Shown piece after piece: positions 17,179 through 26,365 of a DNA stretch of 64,000 nt; position 1 is the first letter of the stretch, and each line of letters starts with the position of its first letter. A model generated the notes under the pieces. It saw only the letters and a program-made list of their open reading frames with translations, was not told the origin of the DNA and did no database searches. Position numbers and translations under genes: made by a program. This stretch comes from Paludibacteraceae bacterium (lineage in GTDB: Bacteria > Bacteroidota > Bacteroidia > Bacteroidales > Paludibacteraceae): contig JAFPYI010000035.1 of the NCBI GenBank assembly GCA_017412245.1, forward strand, positions 1 to 64,000, in the 5' to 3' direction.

Positions 17179-17222
17179 CTCGAGATTGGTTCGAAATTGA
17201 TTCGAGATTGGTTCGATACTAC
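17179..17222. repeat. 11-bp tandem repeat array, four units, between convergent genes
   Basis: Units CTCGAGATTGG, TTCGAAATTGA, TTCGAGATTGG and TTCGATACTAC, gapless, 44 bp. It lies in the 110-bp gap between the rhomboid gene and the convergent phosphatase gene. Unit sequence differs from the arrays at 3653, 48227 and 61587, but the period is identical. Confidence 0.85.
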
Positions 17223-17253
17223 CACGATAGCGGTAGGTAACTTTCGTGCATTT

Positions 17254-18132
17254 TTACCAAGCGAGGGTGGCGACAAGCGGTTTATGGTCAGAACCTGTGG
17301 TCGAAATCACCTGACAATCAACAGGGAGGAGCGATTTTGAACAGAGAATATAGTCAATTCGTAAGCCAACACCCCATTTCTCGCATGTTGCGCCCCAACC
17401 AAACCAACTGGTTTCCAACCATGCGTCGTGCAATCCGCGACTGATGATATAATAAGTCGGGCTGAGAGCAATATCGTTAAAATCGCCAACAACGATTACC
17501 GGGTGCGGACTTCTGTCTATCTCGTGGCGCACCACTTGTGCTTGCGCATGACGACGCAGACCGGCTTTTCCCCATTTTCGACCAATACTCTCTGCAGTGG
17601 TGTCATTTTGGTCAATACGGTTGGACTCAAGATGATTAACAATCAGTCGTAATGTGTCCGTTGTATTTACCACCACATCGCAACGACTGCTGAGGTTAGA
17701 ACGAATCTCATATTCGACCGTATGTTTGTTGACGAGCGGATATTTCGACCAGACCATATTTCCGAACTGGCGACGCTTGTTATACACCGAAAAATCCAGG
17801 TACGAGTAAGCATATTTTCGTCCCAACACTTCTTTTACCTCAGGGAGTGTAAGAAATTCGTCCGTTTTATAGACATCCACTTCCTGCAAGCAAATGATAT
17901 CTGCGTCTTGTGAACTCAAGTACTGCAATACTTCGTTTTGGTCTGCTTTTTTGAATTGCCCCATTTGGTGCGTGTTCCACGTTAAAACAGTAAGTCGATT
18001 CGGATGTTGTGCCAGTGTATGTTCATTTGGTCCCGAGCCATGACTAACCAGCAACCAAAAACAGATTGCCGCTACAATGATTAATGCCAATAACAACAGA
18101 TAGCGAAAAATATGTCGTCTTTTTTGTGCCAA
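17254..18132 (-). CDS. Endonuclease/exonuclease/phosphatase (EEP) family protein, membrane-anchored
   Basis: A 292-residue protein with an N-terminal membrane anchor (about residues 10-32) and an extracytoplasmic EEP domain. Catalytic motifs: LTVLTWNTHQMG, CLQEVDVYK (metal-binding Glu), VVVGDFNDIALSP and the C-terminal TGSDHKPLVATL (Asp-His). This superfamily hydrolyses phosphodiesters of nucleic acids, lipids or inositol phosphates; the substrate cannot be told. It starts 11 bp after porX and is probably the last gene of that operon. Confidence 0.88.
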   Translation of the reverse strand: MAQKRRHIFRYLLLLALIIVAAICFWLLVSHGSGPNEHTLAQHPNRLTVLTWNTHQMGQFKKADQNEVLQYLSSQDADIICLQEVDVYKTDEFLTLPEVKEVLGRKYAYSYLDFSVYNKRRQFGNMVWSKYPLVNKHTVEYEIRSNLSSRCDVVVNTTDTLRLIVNHLESNRIDQNDTTAESIGRKWGKAGLRRHAQAQVVRHEIDRSPHPVIVVGDFNDIALSPTYYIISRGLHDAWLETSWFGWGATCEKWGVGLRIDYILCSKSLLPVDCQVISTTGSDHKPLVATLAW

Positions 18133-18143
18133 AATGAATGATT

Positions 18144-19667
18144 TTAATGCTTAGGAGTGAGCGTCACTAACGGAATAATCATCTCTTCAAGGGATATTCC
18201 GCCATGCTGGAACGTGTTGCGGTAATACTGCGCGTAATAATTAAATTGGTTCGGATAGGCAAAGAAATCATTTCCCGTACAGAACATATAACTACTGCTG
18301 ACATTCGGACAAGGTAATCCAATTTTCTTCGGTTGCTCCACAACCATCACATTTTTTGAAGAACAATTGAGCGCTTTGCCTACTTTGTAGCGAATATTTG
18401 TGTTGGTATTTTTATCAGCAATGATTTGCACCGCATTCTTTACTCGTGTTGTGCCATGATCGGTCGTCAGAACTAAAGTAAATCCTAATTCGGCAGCGCG
18501 TTTGAGCAAAGTGTACGTAGGCGAGTGTCTAAACCAACTCAAAGTCAGGCTTCGGTAAGCCGATTCATCGTTGGCTAGTTCACGCATCATCTTGCTCTCC
18601 GTTCGCGAGTGGGACAACATATCTATAAAATTAAGCACAACGATATTCAATGGTGCATTGGCTCCTTTCAGCTGGCCGATGACACGTTCGCAGAAATCAC
18701 TCTCGTTAATTTTCCAATAGTTGAAACTCTCCCGTCTGCGATAGCGGTCAAGAAGCGTTTGTACCAGCTCTTTCTCATGTGCATTCTTGCTATCTTCATC
18801 TCCTTCTTCTACCCAAAGCGAGGGGTACATCTCCTGAATTTGCAAGGGCAGCAAACCGGAAAAGATAGCATTTCTTGCATACTGCGTTGCGGTAGGCAAG
18901 ATACTTATATATTGCTCTTCGTCTTGGAGCGTATAGAATTCCGACAGGAGAGGTTGAATCGTTTTCCACTGGTCATAACGGAAATTATCAATGACGCAGA
19001 AGAGCACTTTTTCACCTTTGTCCAATAATGGGAATACAGAATGCTTCATCACATGGTGCGACATGACGGTATTCTCCATCATCGTTTCATAGTTTTTCTG
19101 AATCCACTTGCTGAAGGCTGCGTTCGCCTGTATTCGCTGGTCCTCAATCATTCCGCGCATAGGCGATTGCTCCAGTTCCATATCCCAATGGCTGAGTGTA
19201 CGTTCCACTGCTTTCCACTCGTCAAGCGTACTGGCAGTATCAATCATATAGGAGATATCACTCCATTCCTGACGGTAATTTTCCTGCGTGTGTTCGCTGA
19301 CTATCGTTTGTTGGTGGATATGTTTTTTCAGGCAAAGCAGTATTTGACTGGGATTAACTGGTTTGATCAGGTAATCGGCTATTTTTTCACCAATCGCTTG
19401 TTCCATGATATGCTCTTCTTCGCTTTTGGTAATCATGACAACAGGCACTTCCGGCCGCAGACGTTTTATCTCCTGCAGCGTTTCCAAACCTGACAATCCC
19501 GGCATATTCTCGTCCAGGAAAACGATGTCCGGACTTGTCTCTTCGATGATATCTAAAGCGTCCTCACCGTTGGAGGCGGTTATCACTTCATAGTCCTTAT
19601 TGCTAAGATAGATGATATATGGTTGCAGCAAATCTATCTCATCATCAACCCAAAGTATTTGTCTCAT
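18144..19667 (-). CDS. porX: PorX, T9SS response regulator with PglZ/alkaline phosphatase-type domain
   Basis: Regulator of type IX secretion in Bacteroidetes, paired with the histidine kinase PorY (not in the window). The 507 residues show a receiver domain (acid pair Asp8-Asp9, phosphoacceptor Asp52 in FLDENMPG, Lys in MITKSEEE). A helical linker follows, then a PglZ-type domain with IDNFRYDQW, the nucleophile-bearing TATQYARNA, FIDMLSHSR and TTDHGTTRV, the expected zinc ligands. In known PorX proteins this domain hydrolyses phosphodiesters of small nucleotides. The gene overlaps rluD by 23 bp. Its presence supports reading the short C-terminal tails of the two large surface proteins as T9SS signals. 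Confidence 0.93.
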   Translation of the reverse strand: MRQILWVDDEIDLLQPYIIYLSNKDYEVITASNGEDALDIIEETSPDIVFLDENMPGLSGLETLQEIKRLRPEVPVVMITKSEEEHIMEQAIGEKIADYLIKPVNPSQILLCLKKHIHQQTIVSEHTQENYRQEWSDISYMIDTASTLDEWKAVERTLSHWDMELEQSPMRGMIEDQRIQANAAFSKWIQKNYETMMENTVMSHHVMKHSVFPLLDKGEKVLFCVIDNFRYDQWKTIQPLLSEFYTLQDEEQYISILPTATQYARNAIFSGLLPLQIQEMYPSLWVEEGDEDSKNAHEKELVQTLLDRYRRRESFNYWKINESDFCERVIGQLKGANAPLNIVVLNFIDMLSHSRTESKMMRELANDESAYRSLTLSWFRHSPTYTLLKRAAELGFTLVLTTDHGTTRVKNAVQIIADKNTNTNIRYKVGKALNCSSKNVMVVEQPKKIGLPCPNVSSSYMFCTGNDFFAYPNQFNYYAQYYRNTFQHGGISLEEMIIPLVTLTPKH

Positions 19668-20661
19668 AGTTCCTCCATTTATTGATTAACATTGTCATAT
19701 CTTGCGGCCATTGGCTGTCAAAATGCATTCTTTCGCCTGTCCGCGGATGAGTAAATCCTAATGTACGCGCGTGCAATACTTGGCGTGGACACAAAGCAAA
19801 ACAGTTTTCTATATATTGCTTGTATTTTTGCGTACGAAGTCCTTTCAGTATCTCTTTTCCGCCATATTTCTCATCGCAGAAAAGCGGATGACCTATATGT
19901 TTCATATGCACACGAATCTGGTGTGTGCGGCCTGTCTCCAAAACACATTCCACGAGTGTGACATACGGAAAACGTTCCAATACGCGCCAATGCGTGATGG
20001 CTTCTTTCGCTTGCGGACAGTCCTCCAAAGACCACACTTTATAAATCGTTCTATCTCTGTTATCGCGTGCCAGCGCTCCTTCGATAGTGCCGCTCTCTTC
20101 TTTGAATGTTCCCCAAACCAACGCATTGTATGTGCGCTCTGTGGTATGGTCAAAGAATTGTTTGCCCAAGTTTGCTTTGGCTTCCGGTGTTTTGGCAATC
20201 AGTAATAATCCGCTTGTGTCTTTATCAATACGATGAACCAGTCCAATGGAAGGATCGTTCATGTCTATTTTTTCACCGAAATAGAACGCCAAAGCATTTA
20301 ATAATGTGTGTTCGTAGTTGCCGTGACCGGGGTGAACCACAAGTCCTGCAGGTTTATTTACCACCAAAACATCTTCGTCCTCATAGACTATATCGAGCGG
20401 AATATTCTCCGGAGTGATGGTATAATCATGCGGTTCATGGTCAAGCAGAACTTGAATAATATCTCCCGGTTTGACCTTATAGTTCGATGCCACAGGTTTT
20501 CCGTTCGCCCATACATTGCCTGCATCCGCAGCCGTCTGTATGCGGTTGCGACTGGTATTGGTCATGTGCTCTGCGAGATATTTATCTACTCGAGTAGGCG
20601 CTTGCCCCTTATCAACCTCACACCGCCAACGTTCCCATATGTCTTCTTGCTCTAAAACCAA
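19645..20661 (-). CDS. RluA-family 23S rRNA pseudouridine synthase (RluD-like)
   Basis: Converts specific uridines of 23S rRNA to pseudouridine. The 338 residues have an N-terminal S4 RNA-binding domain (RVDKYLAEHM) and the synthase core with VVNKPAGLVVHPGHG, catalytic Asp in GLVHRIDKDTSGLLL, and the C-terminal TGRTHQIRVHMKHIGHPLFCDEKYG split over strands. The size and the S4 domain favour RluD-like over RluC. It overlaps the PASTA gene by 10 bp and porX by 23 bp, so the operon is tightly coupled. Confidence 0.95.
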   Translation of the reverse strand: MVLEQEDIWERWRCEVDKGQAPTRVDKYLAEHMTNTSRNRIQTAADAGNVWANGKPVASNYKVKPGDIIQVLLDHEPHDYTITPENIPLDIVYEDEDVLVVNKPAGLVVHPGHGNYEHTLLNALAFYFGEKIDMNDPSIGLVHRIDKDTSGLLLIAKTPEAKANLGKQFFDHTTERTYNALVWGTFKEESGTIEGALARDNRDRTIYKVWSLEDCPQAKEAITHWRVLERFPYVTLVECVLETGRTHQIRVHMKHIGHPLFCDEKYGGKEILKGLRTQKYKQYIENCFALCPRQVLHARTLGFTHPRTGERMHFDSQWPQDMTMLINKWRNYETNTLG

Positions 20662-21473
20662 CTTTCTTCCTCTTCTTTACTTCCGCTATGCAGTACTACT
20701 TTCTCCACATCACTTGAGAGTCGCAAAGACACTGTCTCGCCTTCTATCAGTTTTTCACCAGGGAAAGGAGACTGACGATATACCACCTGTTGCACTCCTT
20801 CCTGCGGTTCTTCATCATAGCTGACAGCTCCTACTATCAAACGATGGTTAAGCAATACACGTCGAGCTTCCTGCATCGTCATTCCCAGTACGCTTGGCAC
20901 CTCCACTTGCTCTGTTCCACGTCCGTAGCCTACCACCAAACGCACGCGTGTACCTTGTGTTAACTTGGTTCCGGGTGTGACACTTTGTCCTCCTGACTTG
21001 ACATCCAAAACCAAATCACGGAAAGCGGATGGCTCATAATCATATGTACTATCCACTCTCAAACCAAGACTTTTCAGCGTAGCCTCAGCCTGACGATAAC
21101 TCATATCTTGCAGGTTTGGCATAGTGATTAGCGGACGAGTGGTTGCATTGATGGTAACATATACAATACGTCCATTTTTAGCATGACTGTTTCCTTTCGG
21201 ATTCTGGTCAACAATCGTGCCAAACGGTACTTTGTCACTATAAGTCGAGTCCACTACTTCCATAGTTAATCCTTGTGCACCTAAAATGGTCTCTGCTTCT
21301 ACAAGATGCATTCCCGTCACATCCGCCACTTCTATCTCCACTCCGTGTTGAGTGTACGCTTTGAGCCAGAAAATCAAGACAACCAAAACAATAATGCCGA
21401 CTAAGACTGCTGCTGCAACATTCCATCCGACAAATTTTATGTCAGACTTGTCCACTAAATCCTTCCTTTTCAT
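20652..21473 (-). CDS. PASTA-domain membrane protein
   Basis: A 273-residue protein starting MKRKDLVDKSDIKFVGW, with one membrane anchor (about residues 18-38) and three to four extracytoplasmic PASTA repeats (VTGMHLVEAETILGAQGLT; MPNLQDMSYRQAEATLKSLGL; VPSVLGMTMQEARRVLLNHRL). PASTA modules bind peptidoglycan fragments in kinases and PBPs; here there is no kinase or transpeptidase domain. A longer start at 21497 is ruled out because it lies inside the -7 box of the gene's own promoter. First gene of the PASTA-rluD-porX-EEP operon. Confidence 0.9.
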   Translation of the reverse strand: MKRKDLVDKSDIKFVGWNVAAAVLVGIIVLVVLIFWLKAYTQHGVEIEVADVTGMHLVEAETILGAQGLTMEVVDSTYSDKVPFGTIVDQNPKGNSHAKNGRIVYVTINATTRPLITMPNLQDMSYRQAEATLKSLGLRVDSTYDYEPSAFRDLVLDVKSGGQSVTPGTKLTQGTRVRLVVGYGRGTEQVEVPSVLGMTMQEARRVLLNHRLIVGAVSYDEEPQEGVQQVVYRQSPFPGEKLIEGETVSLRLSSDVEKVVLHSGSKEEEESWF

Positions 21474-21494
21474 AAAATTGATAAATTTATTGCG

Positions 21495-21526
21495 CAAAAT
21501 TACATTTTTTTTTGCACATGTCCAAA
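21495..21526 (-). promoter_or_regulatory. Promoter of the PASTA-rluD-porX operon
   Basis: Minus strand TTTG (21526-21523), 20 nt, TAATTTTG (21502-21495). It interleaves with a promoter on the other strand (21511-21542), so the two polymerases would compete for the same DNA. Confidence 0.75.
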
Positions 21527-21542
21527 AAAAGTAGTACTTTTG
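21511..21542 (+). promoter_or_regulatory. Promoter of the small cysteine-rich lipoprotein gene
   Basis: TTTG (21511-21514), 20 nt, TACTTTTG (21535-21542), followed by CCGTCGATTTT, the downstream element shared with other promoters here. The leader of about 65 nt begins with a 6-bp hairpin TTTCGC/GCGAAA (21551-21568). Confidence 0.8.
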
Positions 21543-21614
21543 CCGTCGATTTTCGCAAAAAGGCGAAATTTAAATTGTTTTTAAAGCTTTATTAACTAAC
21601 AAATTCGTATTAAC

Positions 21615-21770
21615 ATGAAGAAAATGCTTCTTATCGTAGCTGTTGCTTTCTGTGCAATGAGCTGCGGCAACAAGTGCTGCGAGAAAAAATGCTGCAACGA
21701 TACTTGCTGCAACGACACCGTAGAGGTAGTTGAGGCTGCTGAGGTTGTTAACGACACTATCGCTGAGTAA
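21615..21770 (+). CDS. Small cysteine-rich lipoprotein, 51 aa
   Basis: Not a recognised family. MKKMLLIVAVAFCAMSCGNK is a lipoprotein signal peptide with lipobox AMS|C, so Cys17 would be lipidated. The mature part, about 35 residues, holds three CC pairs in a periodic layout (NK-CC-EKK-CC-NDT-CC-ND) followed by an acidic tail (TVEVVEAAEVVNDTIAE). Six cysteines in eleven residues suggest metal binding or redox-active disulfides at the envelope; that is inference. It has its own promoter and a strong terminator, so it is an independent, possibly well-expressed gene. Confidence 0.8.
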   Translation: MKKMLLIVAVAFCAMSCGNKCCEKKCCNDTCCNDTVEVVEAAEVVNDTIAE

Positions 21771-21799
21771 TCTTGTTGTTCATTTTAGGTTCAACCTGA

Positions 21800-21835
21800 A
21801 AAAGAAGCGACCCACGGGTCGCTTTCTTTTTTTAT
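21800..21835. terminator. Bidirectional terminator between the small lipoprotein gene and gpmI
   Basis: Stem AAGCGACC / GGTCGCTT, loop CACG, preceded by an A-rich run and followed by TTCTTTTTTT. It lies 30 bp after the lipoprotein stop and about 18 bp from the convergent gpmI stop. Confidence 0.85.
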
Positions 21836-21852
21836 GGTCGATGGGAAATGAC

Positions 21853-23382
21853 TTATGCCTTGATTAAGTTATGGCCGGTCATTTCCTGCGGTTGCTCTAT
21901 TCCCAGAATATGGCAAATAGACGGTGCTACGTCTGCTAAAATACCATTCTCCACGCGTGCGGATGTGTGATTTTTGCTGACATACACAAACGGAACAGGA
22001 TTCAACGAGTGTGCGGTATTCGGTGTCCCGTCTGCATTGATAGCATTATCGCAGTTTCCGTGATCGGCAATGATGATTATCTCGTAATCATTGCGCAAAG
22101 CCGTCTCCACTGTCTCGTTCACACAGATGTCAATTGCGGTGATTGCTTGTTGGATAGAGTTATACACGCCTGTATGACCTACCATATCTCCGTTAGCATA
22201 ATTGAGAATGATACAATCGTATTTCTGCGAGTTGAGTGCATCACGCAAAGCGATAGTCACTTCCGGTGCAGACATCATCGGTTGCAAGTCATAAGTTGCT
22301 ACTTTCGGACTCGGAATCAATATACGGTCTTCGTTCTCAAACTCTGCTTCACGTCCGCCATTAAAGAAGAAAGTGACGTGTGCAAATTTCTCTGTTTCGG
22401 CAATACGAAGTTGCTTCATTCCCAAACGACTTACCACTTCGCCTAATGTATTGGTTACATTCTCTTTCGGGAAGAGGATATGCAGACCTTGGAACGATGA
22501 GTCGTACGGAGTCATACAGCAGTAATGGAGATTAGGAATCGTTTGCATTCCTTGCTCAGGCATGTCTTGTTGCGTCAAAGCAATCGTGATTTCTTTTGCA
22601 CGGTCGTTACGGTAGTTAAAGAAGATAACAGCATCCCCTTGTTCTATCGTTGCTAACGGTTTTCCGTCACGCACATGTACGATAGGTTTGATAAACTCAT
22701 CCGTTACATCGGCATCATAACTTGCCTGCATGGCTTCATGCATATTCTCAAATGCTTGGCCTTGACCTTTTACCAACAAATCATATCCTACTTTCACACG
22801 TTCCCAGCGTTTATCACGGTCCATCGAATAGAAACGACCGATGATACTTGCAATCTCTCCTGCGGATTTAGCGCAATGTTTCTCCAGTTGGTCGATGAAT
22901 CCTATTCCTGAATGCGGGTCTGTATCACGTCCGTCCATGAAACAATGGATGAAAGTACGACCTTGCAACTCATATTTGGCTGCTATATCGCAGAGGTAGA
23001 ACAGATGCTCAAGGCTCGAATGCACACCGCCATCAGAGGTCAAACCCATGATATGCAGTTTTTTACCGGATTCCTTTACATAACTGAAGACAGATTTGAT
23101 TTCAGGATTTTCGAGAATACTTCCGTCTTTGCAGGCTCTGTTAATCTTCACCAGGTCTTGATATACCACGCGTCCTGCGCCGATATTCAAGTGTCCCACT
23201 TCTGAGTTTCCCATCTGTCCGTCAGGCAGACCTACGTTTTCTCCGCTGGCTTGGAGTTGGGAGTTAGGATATGTCTCCAACAGTTTGTCCCAATGGGGTG
23301 TTGAAGTGCAATGGATGGCATCAGCTGTATCTTTTTTGCCGATTCCCCATCCGTCAAGAATCATTAATAATGCTTTACTCAT
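21853..23382 (-). CDS. gpmI: 2,3-bisphosphoglycerate-independent phosphoglycerate mutase
   Basis: Glycolytic enzyme exchanging 3- and 2-phosphoglycerate. The 509 residues show metal-binding [10 protein letters not shown] at the N-terminus, the catalytic serine in [15 protein letters not shown] near residue 62, and late metal ligands in [12 protein letters not shown]. Length is normal. It lies 53 bp downstream of smpB on the same strand and shows no clear promoter of its own. Confidence 0.97.
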   Translation of the reverse strand: MSKALLMILDGWGIGKKDTADAIHCTSTPHWDKLLETYPNSQLQASGENVGLPDGQMGNSEVGHLNIGAGRVVYQDLVKINRACKDGSILENPEIKSVFSYVKESGKKLHIMGLTSDGGVHSSLEHLFYLCDIAAKYELQGRTFIHCFMDGRDTDPHSGIGFIDQLEKHCAKSAGEIASIIGRFYSMDRDKRWERVKVGYDLLVKGQGQAFENMHEAMQASYDADVTDEFIKPIVHVRDGKPLATIEQGDAVIFFNYRNDRAKEITIALTQQDMPEQGMQTIPNLHYCCMTPYDSSFQGLHILFPKENVTNTLGEVVSRLGMKQLRIAETEKFAHVTFFFNGGREAEFENEDRILIPSPKVATYDLQPMMSAPEVTIALRDALNSQKYDCIILNYANGDMVGHTGVYNSIQQAITAIDICVNETVETALRNDYEIIIIADHGNCDNAINADGTPNTAHSLNPVPFVYVSKNHTSARVENGILADVAPSICHILGIEQPQEMTGHNLIKA

Positions 23383-23435
23383 ATCTAAATCTTATATTAA
23401 ATCTTAAATTTGCAATAGCCGTCAGGCGTCAAATA

Positions 23436-23894
23436 TCAAATGTGCTTTAGCAATTGTGCCATTTCGCGTTTGTCGTCTGCTTCACGTAGCGACTGCCGTT
23501 TGTCGTAGCTGTGTTTACCTTGACAAAGGGCTATTTCTACTTTGGCCAACCCTTTATCGTTAATGAAAAGCAGAAGAGGGATAATCGTTTTACCCGTATC
23601 TTTCGTGGCTTTCTCGAGTTTGTTTATCTCACGTCGTTGCAGCAACAGTTTGCGGTCACGTTTAGCTTCGTGATTGGCATACGAACCGAAGCGATATTCC
23701 GCGATATGCATCTGTTTGATATACATCTCTCCGTTCTGAACCTGACACCAACTATCCGCCAGCGATGCTTTGCCCTCACGAATGGATTTGATTTCCGTTC
23801 CGAAGAGTTGAATGCCGGCGGTATATCGGTCCAGAATGATATATTCGAATCTGGCTCGTTTGTTTTCTATGCGTACGTTACTTTTTTGTCTCAC
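23436..23894 (-). CDS. smpB: SsrA-binding protein SmpB
   Basis: Binds tmRNA and delivers it to stalled ribosomes in trans-translation. It shows [17 protein letters not shown], the [14 protein letters not shown] motif, [12 protein letters not shown] and the basic C-terminal tail typical of SmpB. I choose a GTG start ([13 protein letters not shown], 152 residues), which gives the standard family length, is preceded by GAGGAAA and overlaps the upstream CNNM gene by 17 bp. Upstream ATGs at 23924 and 24005 would add 10-37 non-family residues lying in that gene's coding region. Confidence 0.93.
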   Translation of the reverse strand: MRQKSNVRIENKRARFEYIILDRYTAGIQLFGTEIKSIREGKASLADSWCQVQNGEMYIKQMHIAEYRFGSYANHEAKRDRKLLLQRREINKLEKATKDTGKTIIPLLLFINDKGLAKVEIALCQGKHSYDKRQSLREADDKREMAQLLKHI

Positions 23895-25005
23895 TTTCCT
23901 CTTTCGTCTCAGGACGATTCTCATCCATCTTCTTCCCTTCAGGGAGGGTTGGGGTAGGCCTATTGAGTTTTTGGTATTTCTTCTGTCGCTGTTCCCAACG
24001 TTCACGTGCGTACTGCTGCATATCGATTACAGTATCGTTCTCGTCAATAATTTCCAAACCGAAGATTGTCTCAATGATATCTTCAAGCGTAAGGATACCG
24101 ACGAAACATCCGTATTCATCGATGATTTGCGCAATTTGACTTTTCTGCTTGAGCATCGAGTCAAAGATAGTTCCTAATGTCAGGTCTTGGTCGAAAGCAG
24201 GCAATGTACGCTTGATTCCGCCAAGTGTCTTGCGGAAATGGTCTTCAGTCAGTTCTTCCAATGCATCATTCCGCAGCACATAACCCGTGATATATTCCGG
24301 AGCTTCAGGACGGTAAAGCGGAATACGCGAAAAATGGTCGTATTCATCGCTGTCGTAATACGCACGAAGTGTCATATTCTCCGGAGCAATTTTCGCTACG
24401 GAACGAGGTGTCATCACGTCATACGCATGGATAGTATCCAAACGCATGAGATTCGAGAAAATCTTATTCTCGTCCTCGTCCACCACGCCTTCTTCTTCGC
24501 CCACATTGACCATCGCCAGCACTTCCTCACGGCTGACGGAAGGGTCATCTTCATTGTCCGGCACCATTCGGGAGATCAACTCTACCAACCATACCAACGG
24601 ATAGAGAATGATAATCAAAAAACGAATTATACGGGCTGTAACACCCATCAGTTCCCGCCAATAAGTGGTTCCGATTACCTTCGGTATAATCTCTCCGAAG
24701 AAAAGAATCAGGATAGTCGTGATAGCCGAAACAAGGCCAAACCATTTAGAGCCGAAAACTGCAGTAGCCTGCATACCGACTCCGGCCGCACCGATAGTAT
24801 TTGCAATAGTATTGAGAGAAAGAATAGCCGCAAGCGGACGACTGGTATCGTCTTTGTATTTCCCCATCAGTTTTGCCGGAGCATAACCTTCTTCCTCACG
24901 TAGATTGATGTAACTGATTGATGTGGACATCAGTACCGATTCCAATACTGAGCACAGGAAACTGACGCCCATCGCACCAAATAAAAATAATAAAAGTATT
25001 GTCAT
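23878..25005 (-). CDS. CNNM/CorC-family transporter-like protein with CBS pair (GldE-like)
   Basis: A 375-residue membrane protein beginning [20 protein letters not shown]. It has a CNNM (DUF21) domain of three to four helices, with [16 protein letters not shown] and [18 protein letters not shown] pair follows ([41 protein letters not shown]). The C-terminal CorC/HlyC domain is absent and replaced by a short Gln/Lys/Pro-rich tail. Bacteroidetes GldE has the same core, but the role here (Mg2+ efflux or T9SS-related) cannot be settled. The start was chosen from the promoter at 25045-25076; an upstream ATG at 25110 precedes that promoter. Confidence 0.9.
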   Translation of the reverse strand: MTILLLFLFGAMGVSFLCSVLESVLMSTSISYINLREEEGYAPAKLMGKYKDDTSRPLAAILSLNTIANTIGAAGVGMQATAVFGSKWFGLVSAITTILILFFGEIIPKVIGTTYWRELMGVTARIIRFLIIILYPLVWLVELISRMVPDNEDDPSVSREEVLAMVNVGEEEGVVDEDENKIFSNLMRLDTIHAYDVMTPRSVAKIAPENMTLRAYYDSDEYDHFSRIPLYRPEAPEYITGYVLRNDALEELTEDHFRKTLGGIKRTLPAFDQDLTLGTIFDSMLKQKSQIAQIIDEYGCFVGILTLEDIIETIFGLEIIDENDTVIDMQQYARERWEQRQKKYQKLNRPTPTLPEGKKMDENRPETKEESETKK

Positions 25006-25044
25006 ATTCTTTCGCCCTAAGGCGCACTTATCCAAATTAGCGTG

Positions 25045-25076
25045 CAAAGATACTACTTTTTTTTCAAATATACAAG
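25045..25076 (-). promoter_or_regulatory. Promoter of the CNNM-smpB(-gpmI) cluster
   Basis: Minus strand TTG (25075-25073), 20 nt, TATCTTTG (25052-25045). Leader about 33 nt. Confidence 0.7.
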
Positions 25077-25101
25077 ATTTTGGACAAAAAAGCGAACAAA
25101 A

Positions 25102-25133
25102 TTTGCCCATTTCAAAAATTTGTAGTACCTTTG
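25102..25133 (+). promoter_or_regulatory. Promoter of the DUF5606-nif3-like genes
   Basis: TTTG (25102-25105), 20 nt, TACCTTTG (25126-25133), followed by CAGCCGATTTT. Leader about 24 nt. Confidence 0.85.
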
Positions 25134-25163
25134 CAGCCGATTTTGAAAAAATAGCATTTAGAA

Positions 25164-25583
25164 ATGACTAAATTAACTGATATTCTCGCTATTACAGGCA
25201 AACCGGGTTTGTATAAATTAGTAAGCCGCGGTAACAATATGCTGATTGTCGAATCGCTGGTGGACGGTAAACGTATGCCGACTTATGCACGCGATAAGAT
25301 TGTTGCGCTCAGCGACATCTCGATGTTTACCAATGCGGACGACGTGCGCTTGAACGAAGTGCTGACTAATTGCGGGAAAGTAGAGAAACTGCAACCGGTT
25401 GGTTTTGACCCTAAAAAAGCAGAGACAGAGCAGTTAAACACGTGGTTTGATGCTGTTTTGCCGGATTGGGACAAAGACCGCGTACGTCCGTCGGATATCC
25501 GCAAATTGATTCAGTGGTACAATATTCTTATCAAGGCCGGAATCACTGAGTTTGTGGTAGAAGACGAGGCTGACGAGAAATAG
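25164..25583 (+). CDS. DUF5606 family protein, 139 aa
   Basis: A small cytoplasmic protein beginning MTKLTDILAITGKPGLYKLV, with SRGNNMLIVESLVDGKRMPTYARDKI in the N-terminal half and PSDIRKLIQWYNILIKAG in the C-terminal half. I recognise this as the Bacteroidetes-restricted DUF5606 family, of unknown function. The compact beta-rich N-terminus suggests a small-ligand or nucleic-acid-binding fold. It lies 5 bp before the Nif3-like gene, so the two are probably translated together. Confidence 0.85.
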   Translation: MTKLTDILAITGKPGLYKLVSRGNNMLIVESLVDGKRMPTYARDKIVALSDISMFTNADDVRLNEVLTNCGKVEKLQPVGFDPKKAETEQLNTWFDAVLPDWDKDRVRPSDIRKLIQWYNILIKAGITEFVVEDEADEK

Positions 25584-25588
25584 AATAC

Positions 25589-26365
25589 GTGCTCCTAAGG
25601 GAGATCATCAATAGCATAGAATCTGTAGCGCCACGGAGTGCCCAGGAAGAATGGGATAACTCGGGAATGCAGGTAGGTGACACAGAACGAGACATTCAGT
25701 CCGTTCTCTTGACGACAGATGTAACAGAGTCTGTTGTTGATGAGGCTATGGAACTTGGTTGCCAACTCATCATCTCTCATCACCCTTTACTTTTTCACGG
25801 TTTGAAACAAGTCTGCGGACAAAATCCGCAAGCACGTGTCGTGGAGAAAGCTATCCGAAATCAGATAGCTATCTATTCTGCACACACTAATCTCGATTCG
25901 GTCGCAGGGGGCATTAATACGCGTCTGGCGGATATGTTAGGCATTAAGAATTATCGTGTTTTATGCCCGAGCGAGACTAATCCGAATATAGGTCTGGGTG
26001 TTATCGGTCAGTTGGAGAAAACGATGAGTTATGATGCTTTTCTCGCTCACGTGCGCGATACATTATCTACTACGTACGTGCGTTACACAACGCCTGCGCA
26101 CGAAGAGATTCGAACTGTGGCGCTGTGCGGAGGAAGCGGAGCGGAATTTATTCCTCAAGCTATCGAACAAGGTGCGGATGTGTACCTGACGGCTGATTGC
26201 AAGTATCATGAGTTCCAGGATGCAGAAGGTTTAATCGGTCTGGTGGATATTGACCATTGGGTAAGTGAAAATCACGCACGCATCATCTTTAAGGATATCT
26301 TAGAACCGCTTGGCGTGAAATGTTTCGTGAGTCAACACGACCGCACACCGATACAGGTTTTATAA
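25589..26365 (+). CDS. Nif3-like dinuclear metal-centre protein (YqfO/GTP cyclohydrolase I type 2 family)
   Basis: A 258-residue cytoplasmic hexamer-forming family. Metal ligands are visible: CQLIISHHPLLFHG (two His), the YSAHTNLDSVAGGIN segment and, near the C-terminus, DIDHWVSENHARI. There is also the GGSGAEFIPQAIEQGADVYLTADCKYHEFQ core, given here by its parts. The enzymatic role is unsettled. The start is GTG, 5 bp after the DUF5606 stop. In many bacteria this gene is followed directly by a COG1579 zinc-ribbon gene; here the pair is kept but separated by 459 bp. Confidence 0.93.
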   Translation: MLLREIINSIESVAPRSAQEEWDNSGMQVGDTERDIQSVLLTTDVTESVVDEAMELGCQLIISHHPLLFHGLKQVCGQNPQARVVEKAIRNQIAIYSAHTNLDSVAGGINTRLADMLGIKNYRVLCPSETNPNIGLGVIGQLEKTMSYDAFLAHVRDTLSTTYVRYTTPAHEEIRTVALCGGSGAEFIPQAIEQGADVYLTADCKYHEFQDAEGLIGLVDIDHWVSENHARIIFKDILEPLGVKCFVSQHDRTPIQVL

